From NCBI RefSeq assembly GCF_032854445.1, contig NC_088300.1, positions 24,969,608 through 25,033,607 of the forward strand: DNA of 64,000 nt. Direction: 5' to 3'. The translations under genes were made by a program, and so were the position numbers. Positions 47,270 to 59,889 of this stretch are shown here, in pieces; positions within the stretch are counted from its first letter, which is position 1; the number at the start of each line of letters is the position of its first letter. The notes below the pieces were generated by a model, which searched no databases, was not told where the DNA came from, and saw only the letters and a program-made list of their open reading frames with translations. This DNA comes from Liolophura sinensis (taxonomy: Eukaryota > Mollusca > Polyplacophora > Chitonida > Chitonidae).

Positions 47270-50200
47270 TTGAGCAGAATCGTTTCATTTTTCAAATTTA
47301 CCTGTAGAACTACTCTGCAGCTTGCAGAGTTACCGTTTTTACTATACTTAGTCTCTTCGGTGGAAAATATTCGTTTACGGTGTAGATGTATCGAGTTATT
47401 TCGTGTCTGGCTGCTTTTAAGGCATTGGTTTGCAAGCTGTTCGTATTAACGGTTTCGAGGACTAGCAAACTACACTATCTTTCCATAGTTCCTATGTTAT
47501 CCGGTATATAACACCAATACCTGACCGCCGTAGTGTTGGGATTATGGGTAGTTGTTTCATCGTTCTAATAGCCGTGCGTCGCAGATAACTTGTTGAGCAG
47601 ATTGTGCGCTGTTAGCAGATTCATATCTGAACCTTCAGGGAATAGGTAAGATAGCCTACGCCATTATCATGGGCAAAACTCGACTCCTACAAAAGGGAAC
47701 ACTGTCACCTGTCTGCGCTAAAAACGGTAAACAGGCTGTTGTGTTTGTGATCAGAAGATTAAACATGACCATAAGCGTTTCGTTCGGAGCGTTCGATTAA
47801 CATTAGGCAGGATAGGACCTCATTGTACCAGATGATATTCGAACCATCCTATTATGTGTTCACGAACAAAAAAAGCAGGATGGTGTAATGTAGGCTGTGT
47901 ATTAAAGTGGCTGCAGTTACTGGACATATGGAGCCATCTCAATTACCTGACCAGGTTGTCTATTTGCTACTGCATACAAAGCTATTCATATTAGCAGACA
48001 TGGATTCCATTAAAGCTACAATTGAAAGTCGATGGTACATGCTTTTGAGTAGAGGCATATACATCGTCCTGGCATTCACTACACACGATATTCCCAATAT
48101 CTACGATAGCGTGTCTAAGGGCTGAGTGGGTTTTGCGCTAACTACATGGTTTCGTTCATAATGAAAGGGATGCACTAACAACTAACTGCAGTCCGATAGC
48201 GCGACATATATTGACTTGACTCTCGGCTCTCGTTAATAGATCTAACATCAGAATCAAATTAACCTAGATGCATATTAAACAGTGTCCAATCAGCATCAAG
48301 TTGCATAAAGGTTAATTGCAAGACCAGCTCTGGCTATCCGTTCGCACAAACGACTGCTAAGTCGGATGTCGCAAAAATAGCTCGGACAATTGTACGAGAT
48401 GAAAGCGATGTAACGATGCAGCAAATCGCTTTTTCGATGAACTGCGTAATCAGAAAAAGTGCCCCTTATTTCACAGACCTTCAAATTTATTTCTATTCTT
48501 TCCGGAGATTCAATTTGCCAAATTGCTGTGCGGTCAGTTCAGCCTGACTACGTTTGATCAACCGGTGTTCGGTATAGACGGGACCCCCTTGCCTGGGCAT
48601 CCCTAGAGATTAGCCTCGTTATGACTTTCATTGTGACTACACGTCCTTCCGGTGTAAGGGGCCTCGGGCATTTACCACAGGCTCAAACAAGGGTTAATAG
48701 TTATCTGGTCTGGTAACAAAAGTGTAATCAGTTTACGTATATGTGAATTCACCATGTACAGGCAGACTTTATTGTGTGGGCGTAGTGCTATGATTCCTCT
48801 GGATAACTGAAAGTCTCACACATTGTATTTTCGATGCTGGCTTTATAGCGGCCACCTGTAATGTTTAATATACGATATACACACTGTTAATTATTTCCGA
48901 TGAGGTTATTAGCTGAAAATGTCTCGAGCTCCTTATGCCTGACCGAGATCAGGTCATTTCCCTGAAAAGATTGGGAACGAATGGTATTATTTTGAGCTAA
49001 TGGCCGAACTAGAAGTAATTCACTGTTTTATTATGCAGAAATCCCACTTCAAGTACATGACTGGCGCCCACTGACTGTGTTTCTCCTTGGAGTGACAGCC
49101 ACATCATCTGTCAATGCTTCCATGAAGTCTAAGGCTAAACAGTCATTTTGTTTTCATCCTCACAAGCAGGCGGCAGTCACGAGTCTCTTTTGTGACTCAA
49201 TGCTTCCCGTGCGGTTTATATATTCAGTTATATCTTCCTTTAAGGTGATCTGTTTCTCCCATCTGTGGGAATCTCAGCTATCCTAATTGGCATAATGACC
49301 AAAATTAAATAAAACTTAAATCCATATGTCTCTTGTTAACACAGTGATAAAGAACAATTGTCTCTATGCCTCTTGTGTATATAGAATATGGCTGCAGTAT
49401 TGCCGAAGTACTGGTAAGCCAATAATAATTCATTCTTATGTTTACAATGATCCATTTCCGGGTAGCTGGTAGAGAATATAGTTCTTGGAGTGTTGTATGC
49501 ATGTTCACGTGCTTTGAACACATAGGTCGGTTCACTTGGTGCAGATACCTTATTCATTTTACACCACGCTCGTTCAATACTGGGCATGCTGGGAAGGACT
49601 ATCAGTATTTGCAGGAGTCCATAAAGAGTAACAACTGTGATTCCAAGTGCCACAATGGCAGAGGTTCCGGTAAACTGCGCACGTTTCGGTCTCTCTCAAA
49701 ACATCCGGTTGTCATTCGATATGCCGGAAGTCAGTCGGATGGCCACCATAAAAATTGCTCGGCAAACCTGGTTGACTGCGACATTTGGCACTTGCGTATT
49801 ATGAATGCAGAGTACATAAGGTAAGGTCACGCACGAACTTAAAGTTATGTGTGGCCAGGTGTCGTGAATTGCTAAGCTAACTACGTGTCGATGTGTTTAT
49901 TGCTGATACTGACTAAAACGATCAAATGAAGCAAATGAAATAAAATGAGTGCAAAGGTTTCTGAGTACATAAAGTATAGATGAATGTGTAAATGGAACAA
50001 ATATAGATCGAATCTTGAAAGGAAATGGAAATATCGTCGATTGTCAAGAATAAAATGCTGTGAGAAATCGATAACAGGTAAATCGATTGCTGACTTATAC
50101 AACATTGCCTTACAGACGTGGTAGCAACGGTGTAGGTTAGACATTATAAAAGTCGTATTTATCAAAACCACCAATGCGACAATGAGTGTACGTCAGTCTG

Positions 50201-50898
50201 ACATAATCACAGGAAGTGGCAGTCGCTGATAATGGGACTTTCTCTTTACGCGGAGCATTCACAAAATCGGCAGCTTACCCATGAAATGGAATCAGCAAGA
50301 AACAAAGCAATAAAATGCCATCCCACCTTATTGACCTGCATCTCCTATTGGTTCACACAATCTCCCTTGCTTTTGAAACAAATTGGAAGTAATAAATATG
50401 CCAGTGTGGAAGTATTATTTGTCACGATCCCCCGGCCATTCCTGAGAGATCCGTATATTTGATCTTAGAAGAGGTCAGAATGGTAATCTTTGTTCCCACA
50501 GACTCTAGTCATTAAATTATATCGGACCAGATCGATGTTGATCGAGAACAATGGTGTTCTGTCAAGAGGAGTATAACCTGGCACAACAGGATCCCAGTAA
50601 CCTAGCTCTCTCGTGATATGGAGAAATAAACAAAGCTACAAGCTGTCATAAACCTAGCTTTACAACGTGTGCTACCTCAGGGGATAAATCCTCAATGAAT
50701 AGCAATGGAAACAGCGTGACCGGTTAAATCGGGTAATCCCGATACAAGTGGGACTTATCTGTACCCTGTCTTGACCAAAGAGACGTCAATGCGCTGCCCC
50801 GACCCACACCACTGTCGACCGTCTGCATAAAGAGCTAATTCAGTATTGATCCACGTATAAAACACATAGCTGACCACTGTCCCAGGTAAAGATTATTA

Positions 50899-50900
<2 letters not shown>
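47270..50900. other. Mostly non-coding stretch
   Basis: I see no certain gene. The weak minus-strand exon candidate near 49480-49700 is listed separately. The GC-richer patch at 48540-48730 holds no frame or repeat match I can name. Confidence 0.35.
49480..49700 (-). CDS. Possible membrane-protein exon, unassigned
   Basis: On the minus strand an open frame includes KRAQFTGTSAIVALGITVVT followed by a Leu/Ile-rich run, which could form one membrane helix, then PSMPSIERAWCKMNK and an AAG|GTATCT donor-like site near 49550. The plus strand is also open here (49438-49824, 128 codons), so at least one is chance. No family recognised. Confidence 0.12.

Positions 50901-50938
<38 letters not shown>
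50901..50938 (+). repeat. AT dinucleotide microsatellite, 19 units
   Basis: Uninterrupted AT repeat of 38 bp. Likely variable in length between individuals. Confidence 0.97.
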
Positions 50939-50941
<3 letters not shown>

Positions 50942-51030
50942 AATTTATATCTCAGTTAAAGATTACCACTGGGAACTAAGAATTCCAGCAACTGTCTTGA
51001 AGAATTGTGTACCTTCGTGTACCAGGGTTT

Positions 51031-51262
51031 CCTGGATAGTCTAACATCGTGACCTGGATAGTGTACGAAAGCATTCTGGATAGTGTATCATTGTACCATA
51101 GTGCCCTGGATAGTGTCTCATCATGTCATGGACAGCGTGTCATCATGTCATGGATAGTGTACCATCATGTTGTGAACAGTGTATCGTCGTGACCTCTATA
51201 GTGTACCATTGTGCCCTGGATAGTGTACCGTCATGTCTTTGATAGTGGACCATCATGTCCTA
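51031..51262 (+). repeat. Degenerate minisatellite, about 22-bp unit, about 10 copies
   Basis: Variants of CCTGGATAGTGTACCATCAT plus GT repeat with substitutions, for example CCTGGATAGTCTAACATCGT, ATGGATAGTGTACCATCATG and TTTGATAGTGGACCATCATG. Not coding. Confidence 0.85.
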
Positions 51263-51269
51263 AAAGGCC

Positions 51270-54200
51270 AGTGTTGACCTACGTACATATTATTGCTTTT
51301 GTTGTATTGTGAATGTTAGTAGGCCTTACACATAATCTGTTTTAATCTGGTCTTGCAGTGGAACTGTAGGCTTGGTGATCACCTACTGTTTTAGTCCACC
51401 GCAACGCTGCATATCAGGACCAGTCATGTACGTTATTGTTAGAATTGTATGTCTGTAAACCTTGTTAAAACTTGTTTGTTACTATGCTGTATGTTTTTGT
51501 ATAAAAATGTATTGTCACTTGTCAAGTAAACCCAGAGCCCCGGAACCACCGACTCTGCGATACAATTGTGCCATAGCTGAAGTTACACCAGCTAGTGTGA
51601 ATCTGTCTAATTTATATGTGCATCTTTTCCTATCGTTCATAAAGTGTTCAGTACATAAGTAAATCCTGTCTTGAGTGTTCCTGATTACAAATTGTGACCA
51701 GCATCAAAATACTTTATTAAAAAAGCAAAATTGAAGGCTAAATGGAAACAAAATGCGTTTGAGCATGAGAAGAGCACTTCATTGCCTGGAGATCCCATGT
51801 TGGAGGACAAACAATATATGTTTGTGTTCTGCGTTCTGTTGATATCTGCGCAATCTGTGAATCTGCCAGTTAAATAGCTATGAACGCTATTACAGGGATG
51901 ACAAACATTTGTGCAGGAAATAAGAGAGATCTATTTGAAGCCGTAACAAACACTTGTTACTTGTGAATATACATGTACGTTTCATTACCAAGTTAAGCAG
52001 TGAATAATAAGATGGTATTGTGGTCGACAAGCAATAATTTGCAATTAATACATTGAAGTTGAGAAGCGTAACTCAAAATTTAAAGGGCATACATGAGGAA
52101 AGAACTGTTATTGGTGCAAATGCTATAGAATTGGTCAGTGATGGACATTCCCATTTAGAGTCTAATTTTAGGCGCAGTGTGTGTACATTTATGGAAAATC
52201 CACCAGTTATAGGCACAAGTGGATTGTTTCATTTTCAGTGAAAATTAGCATGCTTTGTCCCCTGTATACGAAGCAGTATACCGTCATTGTTTTCGTAAGA
52301 CTAATCCCTAGATAATGGAATGATACGGGTTTTTATTGGCATCAGCTGCACCGTACTCTGCCTGCGGTATAAACCCATTATAGTGGCAAATGTTAACTGC
52401 GCAGTCTTGTTGCAGGTCAACCAGCTGCATTGCTATCTACATGAAGCACTGGTTAGACCTTATCATCCTCCATATGAACTGCAAAATTACTGCTTAATTA
52501 ATAAATAATAAAAGCTCCATATAATAAAACCAATAAAAACGATAAAATTTGCCGCGGGAAGACCCAAAAGCTGAACATTGTTCAAATAAACATGAGTTTA
52601 ACAGAGGCACTGGATGATTTCCTTTATTCTGTCAACTGTCCTTTTGTATGCTTAAGAGATCGAACTGGAAACCATAGTCTTGATGTCAGTTTTGTGAAGA
52701 AGGTGTTTTATCAGTTTGCCTTTTTTATGTGAAAGCCATGTAAAACAAAAGACAAAGACTGACTGAACTGTAATGAACATTTCTGTGATACTGAACTGAC
52801 ATGAATGAAAAGAAAACATTAGATTTGGCCGATTAGGTTAGAAATGCCTCTGTACCTTTGATGTATGACATATTTTAATGAGACACCAGTTGTCAGCAAT
52901 GCCCTTAACTTAGGCGGAAGAATAAAAAATATTTCCAGCATTACTTGCCCTGGATGACATGGTAATATATTGTAAGATGACGGTAGAAGAACCTATTTGT
53001 GAACAGTGCTGATTATTTGTGAAACTCTACACGGGTTTGGACATTTTGTTATATTACCGAAATGCCTTTCCGCTGTACTATTTATGATCCTTGAATTTTG
53101 TTTTTTTCCAGAAGAAAAATGTCATCGTGTAAATACGGAAGCAGTATTATATTTAGCTTAAAAAGAATGTAATACATCAATCTGTCATACCTTTTGTGGT
53201 TTAATTCATTTTGAGAATGTTCTTCAAAGGTTAAACTCTTAAAAAAAAAATACACCATTACTCTCTCTTTGGATAAAAATTAATTAGAGTAGGTTTAATA
53301 TGCATTAATGCTTCCATTTCTAGAAACAGCAAACAGAAATTTAGTATAGTATAGAGATGTCATATCTCATGAAAACTCAGTTACGTGGGAGTCCGTTTGA
53401 AACAAATGGGTTTGTGCATGCATCCCTAAAATAAGAATAAATAATAAGAAACATTTATGCCCAGTTTTGAATGTCGAAACTTGAATCAACGCCTGTAGTA
53501 AATGCCATAATTTGTCTTGTGATGAAATCAGAATGGCTGAGGAAATAAATTGATATGCTAAAGAGCGGTATATCAAAATCGAACGCAAATGCAGTGCAAA
53601 AGCATTTGTTCCCTTATAATGATTGAACCAATATCCGAAATTCAAGTCGAATATATAGCCTTATGAATCCATTACAGATTAAAAAATCGCACTAAAAGCA
53701 TGCACTCTTATAATTGTGACAAGACGAAGCTTATCCATATAAAAAGCAGTAAAAGCGTTTTGTGCACAAAAAGCGTTGGTGTCATAGATTCAGAGAAAAA
53801 ATAAGAAAGCATACAATTAAAAAAACTATTTAGGGAAATATTTCTGCTTTCGATGCAGTCGCATAAGACAACAATTGTAAACAAGAAAACCTTTAAAACA
53901 CAAGCGTATTTCATAAACGGACATTAAAATAACGACCTTTTCATGCCGTTTTACCATTTTTGTCCGTTTTCCAGGTAATGTAGTACCATGCAAATATGTT
54001 CTTCCACTTTTTACGTGTTTTAATAGATTTAGAAATGGTATACACGAAAAATAATAATCCAGTTTGGCGATGTCGGAATATAAGTTTTAGTACAGAGGAA
54101 TAGCTGGTGGATGATATATTCTGGTGCACACGTTTTACCAAATTAACAAAAAGAAAACACAAAAGTCCTTTATTGGGAAACAATAGGGAACCGTTTTCCC

Positions 54201-54790
54201 CCTAAAGCAGTTCGGACCCAGGTTGTTTAGTGCAGTGTTCATTCCTGCTCTTGTTATGACAAGCGGCTAAGGTAGTGCTTATATGCAGTTCATTAACGTG
54301 TGTGCCTGGTGTTAAGGAATAAGGATCTTTATTCAAGGTTGCAGTGCAAAGCGGTAAGTGTTAATCCAGTGTTTGCTTAACCAGGATAAACCCGTTGATC
54401 GAGGGTGCAACGCAAAGACACATGTATTTACACAGTCATATCCAGAGTTTCCACAGTGAGGCTGTTCTTGTGGTCCTTGGGTTTGAGTAGGAGTTGAGAC
54501 GCCCAATAAGTAGTCAGCGATATTATAAAGGAGCTGACTAGAGTTCTCTCAGGCAGGGTTTTCCCTAGCTCTGGTCCCTCAGTGTGCAGGAAGCATACAA
54601 GGAATCACAGAATTTTCTTGTTTCAAGAGTAGCTGAAGATTATTTTAACCCCCTCTTCTTATCGAGCACGCTCGTCTCCCTAACTGCTGTGTTTTGTCAA
54701 GTATGTCGATCCCCTATCCCCCATACTCTCATATCTCCCATCATCTCTATGAGAAAACGTGAAGGAGTGATACTCTGTTATATGCCAAAC
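51270..54790. other. Non-coding stretch, no gene seen
   Basis: AT-rich, with no supported gene and no repeat I could match elsewhere in the window. Confidence 0.4.
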
Positions 54791-54798
54791 GCTCAATT

Positions 54799-55045
54799 TT
54801 AAAACTCAAGACAGTTCATTTTTGTTCGGAGCTTCCAAAATCGATTTTGTTCTTCCGTATGGGATTGAGTAAGGTCCCCGGTGGGGTGCGCTTTTAACCC
54901 TTTTCCGGTACAAATCAATGGCTTTCCAGTCACCCGGGACTCGTCCTTCTGTGATTGTTCTGCTAGCGATTCCTTCAGGTTTAGGGCTAATTTCATTCTC
55001 AATACGGCTATAGTTTAGATGAGGCAGTAGCGTTGTGTGAGGCAC
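54799..55045 (-). pseudogene. Possible LINE reverse-transcriptase fragment
   Basis: Two overlapping minus-strand frames (54799-55002 and 54806-55045). The second contains TITEGRVPGDWKAIDLYRKR, resembling the start of non-LTR reverse transcriptases, where a glycine-x-P-x-x-W-K block precedes the first fingers motif. The following residues do not continue the domain, and the other frame takes over part of it, so it would be a frameshifted relic. No catalytic motif is present. Confidence 0.3.
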
Positions 55046-55081
55046 TTTTCTACCTCAAGATGGTGAAAGGGCTCAATCACA

Positions 55082-55660
55082 ATAAAGTTTTTAATAAAGC
55101 TGGATATGTTCGCCCAAGGACCTTCTCAGACGTGGTGAATATTTCAAGGAGCAGCGGAGCGAATTATATTTTTTCGCGGCATATAGCAGCAACAGTTGTC
55201 TTATTATAGCCAGGCCTATGGTGTGTACTTCCTTGTATCACCTTTGCAGGCATGCGCTCGCAAACTGCTCCCTCTCCTCACTTAACCCTCTTCACGAGTG
55301 CACGTCAATGTGTTAAAGGTTCTGGTTTTTAGTTGCTAATCTACTTCTCAGTTCACTGATGCCCAGTTCAGTTTCAACATTACAAACAGAAACAAAGGCA
55401 AATGTTACGTTTCAGATTTTGGAAGTTTTAGGAAAATGGCCACTGTTCATTAGGATGGTGAAATTGGTGTAATGGCGCCCTTCCAGGCTGAACCAGTACG
55501 TGCCTGTTGATATATGTTAAGTCTGAAAGTCTCCCACTTATGACGATGGTTGTACGTAGGAATAGTTTTTAGTAAAGCTGGATAGGTTCGTTCAAGGAAC
55601 TTCTCAGGCGTAGTAAATAGTTCATGCCGCGTTTCACACCAAGGATTCCAACACAAGCAA
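55082..55660. repeat. Family F module, first site (partial tandem arrangement)
   Basis: A short part (about 55082-55149, with AATAAAGCTGGATATGTTCG and CCTTCTCAGACGTGGT) is followed by a long part (55145-55555), and then the short part recurs at 55558-55626 (AGTAAAGCTGGATAGGTTCG). The long part recurs at 57622. On the minus strand the region around 55450-55656 is open for 68 codons (RTYPALLKTIP, HKWETFRLNIYQQARTGSAW), so a decayed coding unit is possible. Confidence 0.75.
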
Positions 55661-55888
55661 TGTGACCGCGGCCATCTTTTATAAGCTTACTGGATTCGCT
55701 TAGCTAGGATCACGTAAAATTAGTTGTGATAATTCTGGGTATTAGTTAATACTTTGATAGAAATAAAATAACACGTGCGATTTGTGTCAGAAATGAGACG
55801 TATTTCATATCTTACCTTCGGACACTTTGGTGGCATGAATACGCTCTACCACAAAAAGATACAGGATATGTATACACACGTACTGACA

Positions 55889-55935
55889 CGTTCGTCGTCA
55901 TATGACTGCAAAATTGTGATGTACGACACAAAAGC
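55889..55935 (+). repeat. SINE tail fragment, family B
   Basis: TTCGTCGTCATATGACTGCA, AAATTGTGATGTACGACAC is the B-type tail with a few changes. It is followed by a CATA microsatellite to about 55980. Confidence 0.65.
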
Positions 55936-55936
55936 C

Positions 55937-55982
55937 ATACATACTTACATACATACGTGATACACACATACATACACAAATA
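55937..55982 (+). repeat. CATA-type microsatellite
   Basis: Imperfect repeats of CATA with TACA and CACA variants following a SINE tail, consistent with a SINE-seeded simple repeat. Confidence 0.75.
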
Positions 55983-55993
55983 TACATTCTTTC

Positions 55994-56349
55994 CTTCGGA
56001 ATATAGCTCAGTTGGGAGGGTGTCCGCTTCGGGAGCGGTAGATCCAGAATCAATCATGGGTCGGGTCACAGCTAATACCTTAAAAGAGGAAGTTGTAACT
56101 TCCGCTTTGCGTTTAGCATGAAGGGGATAGTGCTACGACTGGTTGACCCGTATCAGTGTAATGGCTTGGTCGGGGCGGCTTACTTGCCTACGCTAAGTCG
56201 TCTCAGTGATGCTGCGCTAGATAAAAGAGTGATAGAAATCCGTCCTGCAACAAGGAGGCACATCACACACACTTGCACTCTAAGGACTACTTCGTCGTCA
56301 TATGACTTAAAAATTAAGTACGACGTTAAACTGTCAGCACTCACTCACC
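55994..56349 (+). repeat. SINE, family B, full length, best-preserved head
   Basis: The head reads TATAGCTCAGTTGGGAG (a perfect RNA polymerase III A box), GTCCGCTTCGGGAGCGG (anticodon arm, CGG, Pro) and GGGTCGGGTCACA (B-box remnant). The body and tail match 29695-30038 and 35500-35859, ending TTAAGTACGACGTTAAAC plus a CACT repeat. A 93-codon frame inside it is spurious. This copy may be the youngest of the three. Confidence 0.9.
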
Positions 56350-56399
56350 CATTCTTTCGGAACATTTTATTAATTTTTTTCCGTTATTTTTATGTTTGA

Positions 56400-57600
56400 T
56401 ATGAAGGTTCATTCATATTCATCCAAAAGCAAGAATCGATATCATTCGCTAAAATGTTTAATCTGGTGCTAATTCTATCCTTTTTCTTAAAACATAATAG
56501 CTTATCGTGAATTTTACCAAACTGTTTACCGTTCAAATTTTCGATCTTGGGGAAGGCCTTAGAATTTGAGCATCATCCATGGTCCAGATGCGATTTACAT
56601 CGTTATGACATTTCGTGATTGCGTAATTTTCCAATCTCATCTAAAATTTCAGATCATTTGGAGCTCTCTTCATTTGTGCTACCTAAGGCGCTTTTCTACT
56701 ATCCAACGGCCGTTAGTTATTATTTAATTAAGTCAGTAACGATGTGCCTGAGGATTAGCGATATTCAAATGAGGAATGTCATTTTGAGATTACGTTAACA
56801 AGTATACCGTAACTAATATTGGATTTCTTCACTGTGCTTTTCGTTCGTAATTAGATTTTCGCTCTGCTGTATTTCACATGAACAGTAACATAACCTTGAG
56901 TGGGATTACAGGCTTACGGTGATTGTCATCCTTTTGTTGGTTGTTGCAGTACATCTCTGTCCAATGGAGCAAGGGCTTGTGTAGGATGAGTGAGGTAATG
57001 CCAGTAAAGCGTCGGCAACTCATCCCAGTTAACAAGAGATAACCAAAGGAGCTTGAACTTTTGCCTAGGAAAAGTGCAATCTCTTAAAATAATCTCATTT
57101 GAAGTCGCCTACACCAACGCTAACAACAGTAATCGCGCTATTTGTTGGTAGACACCAAATATTGACGCCAATAAAGCCGAACCGGCGAATCCGATCTTTT
57201 GATACGGAGAGAAAAATCGAAGTTTCCACTTGCTGGCCTAGTGATGTACCTGCTTGATTTATGGTGTGCTCAATCTGAAGTGGCTGACCTCCTTCATCGT
57301 GCTTACTTTATTAGGATCGATTTCCTTCTCGCAACTATTTCTCGATAAGAAGCTGGGAGCAATTTACCACGTATGCATCATACAGATGATTGCATCACTG
57401 TAAACGCTTTCCCCACTCAGCACGCCAAATCACCCAAAACTGCATCCCATCTCACACCGCTAATTTAGCAGCAAACCTATTTGTGAAACATAGTGTGCCC
57501 ATCCATTTGAAAGCTTTCGAGCGCATCCTTTTTGGAATTATTGTCGACTTGTATTTTATCGCATCGTTGTAGTCTAAAGCTTGACACAAAGGCTTACAAT
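56400..57600. other. Non-coding stretch, no gene seen
   Basis: I see no supported gene or recognised repeat between the family B SINE and the second family F site. Confidence 0.4.
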
Positions 57601-57621
57601 TCTGAGGTAAATTGATCGAGC

Positions 57622-58003
57622 GAAGGTGCAGCGGAGCGAATTATATATTTTTTCTCGACGTATGGCAGCAACACTTGTCTTATTATAGCTAGACCTGTGG
57701 TGTAAACTTTGATATTACACCTCTGCAGGCATGCGTTCGCAGTTGCGAACGTCTCTTCACGAGTGCACGTCATGATGTGATAGTTGACTTCTTAGCTCAT
57801 TGATACCCAGATCAAGTTCAATCTTGTAAATAGAAACAATGGAAAATGTTAAGCTTCAGATTTTAGAAGCATTAGGAAAATGGCCCACTGCTTCTCAGGA
57901 TGATGAAGGTCTGTAATGACGCCCTTCCAGGCAGAGCCAGTCCGTGCGTGTTGATATATGTAATGTCCGAAAGTGTCCCACTTATGAAGATGATTATATG
58001 TAT
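57622..58003. repeat. Family F module, second site
   Basis: Direct-orientation copy of 55145-55555. Shared blocks: GCAGCGGAGCGAATTATAT, TTGTCTTATTATAGC, GCAGGCATGCG, TCTTCACGAGTGCACGTC, TTAGGAAAATGGCC, GCGCCCTTCCAGGC-like and GTGTTGATATATGT. Several indels separate them. The flanking short part of the first site is absent. Confidence 0.8.
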
Positions 58004-58009
58004 GAGTGA

Positions 58010-59635
58010 CGGGTTACCACGTTTGGTATAAGAGTCGCGATGTGTATGGTTGTTCCCGACGTTCAAGTGGCTGAAGGCCATGTGAAAGTGCGGCTTTAAC
58101 CAAGATGTTTCCTTTCATCGACATCGAATGATTAAATATTTCTCTCCATATGTTTTCCTTAGTTGCAGATGATGTGTTGAAATTATCAATAATAAATTGT
58201 TACATACCATATGAGTTTGGCAAGAATGGTATAATGTATCAATTTTGACTTCTGAGTATGATAATACAGTCCAGTACGCTTAGTGGAATAAACATTTTCA
58301 TGTAGAATGACGCCATGTCCTAGAGAGCAAGTGTACTCGTTTTTATGGTTTGGTTTACGCTTCAATCGCTTGTAAATGCATGGCTTCTTTTCTCTTTTGT
58401 TGAGCAACTCCCATCTGATCGAGCTTGCATGTTTTTAGGTATCGATGCGTAGCTGTTGTAATCAGTGGAGTTTTTATTGGTCTGGCTTTTCTTTAACAGG
58501 CCACTTCTTTAACAGAACTCAGAAGCTGTAGTAACGTATTTGTCTCTAAATGTCAAGTGATGTTAGTTTTTTGCCTTAAAGCAGTGGGCGATATTGCTTT
58601 GTGGAAGTCTCCATGTAGAAGATTCTACTGTAGAAAGGTATCGACCTTGCTAGGTTTTCTTCCATGGACACCAGCTCCCTCGACGACTTACCCAGAACCG
58701 GGTAGCAGATTTGAGCTGCACAACAAGAGAATTCAACACGATTGCTGCACGGAAATCCATTTCGGGTTCCGAATATGAAACCCGCCAAATGTGGTCATTT
58801 TATTCTTCAAGTCGTTTGTCAACAACACATTTGCTTTCCAGGTACTTCACGTCCTTTGTTTGCCGTTTGGATTTTCCCTGTGAAGTGTTAATTTATGTCC
58901 CTTCGACCGTTAGGGTAAACCGGTGGCCTTTTTCTGTCTGGGATATCGTAAATTAAACCGTCAATAATACACCTACGAGCAATCCGGACAGGTGGAGATC
59001 GAACACACTGGGATTACATTAAACTCTTTAGTGTATCTTTCTAAAAACAACCTATTTTGGGACGAGTGTTCAACCGTCAGAGCCGTGTGACGGTTTAGTT
59101 GATGGTCAGACTTGATTTGACCCTTGTCTCTGTGGCTGTGTCAGCTGCTGTCACTTGACTTGGAATGACGGCCTTGTGTTGGTTTAACCCATCTTAAGTC
59201 CTGTTCTAAATGCTTCTAAGTGCAGTCTTGAGTGTTTGTCGATAATTCATTCTTGACCATTATCCTTGACCCCATTAAGACCCCAGTCAGTTTACCCTCT
59301 ATGGAATTCATTCATCCATTCCGGTGTTCTATTTGCGTAATTAACAGCTTGCGAGACCTAACACGCCAGGTCAGTAATTCTAATGATTGTTGCCTTTACA
59401 GGAAACATTAAAGAATTGTTTTCTTATATTCAGTAAATCAAAACTTTGTTAATCAAGCATAACTTATCATAGAAATGCAACCGTAAGTTTAAAATGCATC
59501 GCTTGCAAAATAACCAAACAAGTAATTTGTGATCTTAGAAATCGTGTTTGTTCCAAGTTTTTTAACATAGCACATATTGATTGTTTGAGTACATTATGAA
59601 TATTTTCATAATTTTTATTTTTTGTTTGTTGTTTT
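58010..59635. other. Non-coding stretch, no gene seen
   Basis: Opposed overlapping frames at 58557-58956 on both strands show no domain. No repeat match found. Confidence 0.35.
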
Positions 59636-59738
59636 GTTAACAGCATTATTATTATTTTGGATTTAGCTTTTCTGGGAATAGTACCACTGGCTCTGATATT
59701 CGACTTAGCGACCTCTGAGTCGTCAGCAGTACATGTCA

Positions 59739-59783
59739 GCCGTCTAGACCATTTGGCCAAAGGTCCAGTTAGTTCTAGACGGC
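59739..59783. repeat. 10-bp inverted repeat hairpin
   Basis: GCCGTCTAGA at 59739-59748 and TCTAGACGGC at 59774-59783 pair perfectly around a 25-nt loop. Could be a cruciform or an RNA stem; no context to choose. Confidence 0.6.
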
Positions 59784-59889
59784 CATCATGTGTTTCTGGC
59801 GATGGGTTGCCAGACGCTGATGTCGCCCATTCAAATCTAAGAGGAGTCTTAACAAATTTCCAGCACAGGATACCATACTACTAAATTCC

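Noticed and set aside
49438-49824. 128-codon plus-strand frame ending near GTAAGG
   Set aside because: No recognisable domain, and the opposite strand is open as well; I kept only the minus-strand candidate, at very low confidence.
55994-56070. A functional tRNA-Pro gene
   Set aside because: The A box and anticodon arm are good, but the B box and acceptor stem are degraded and the sequence continues into the SINE body.
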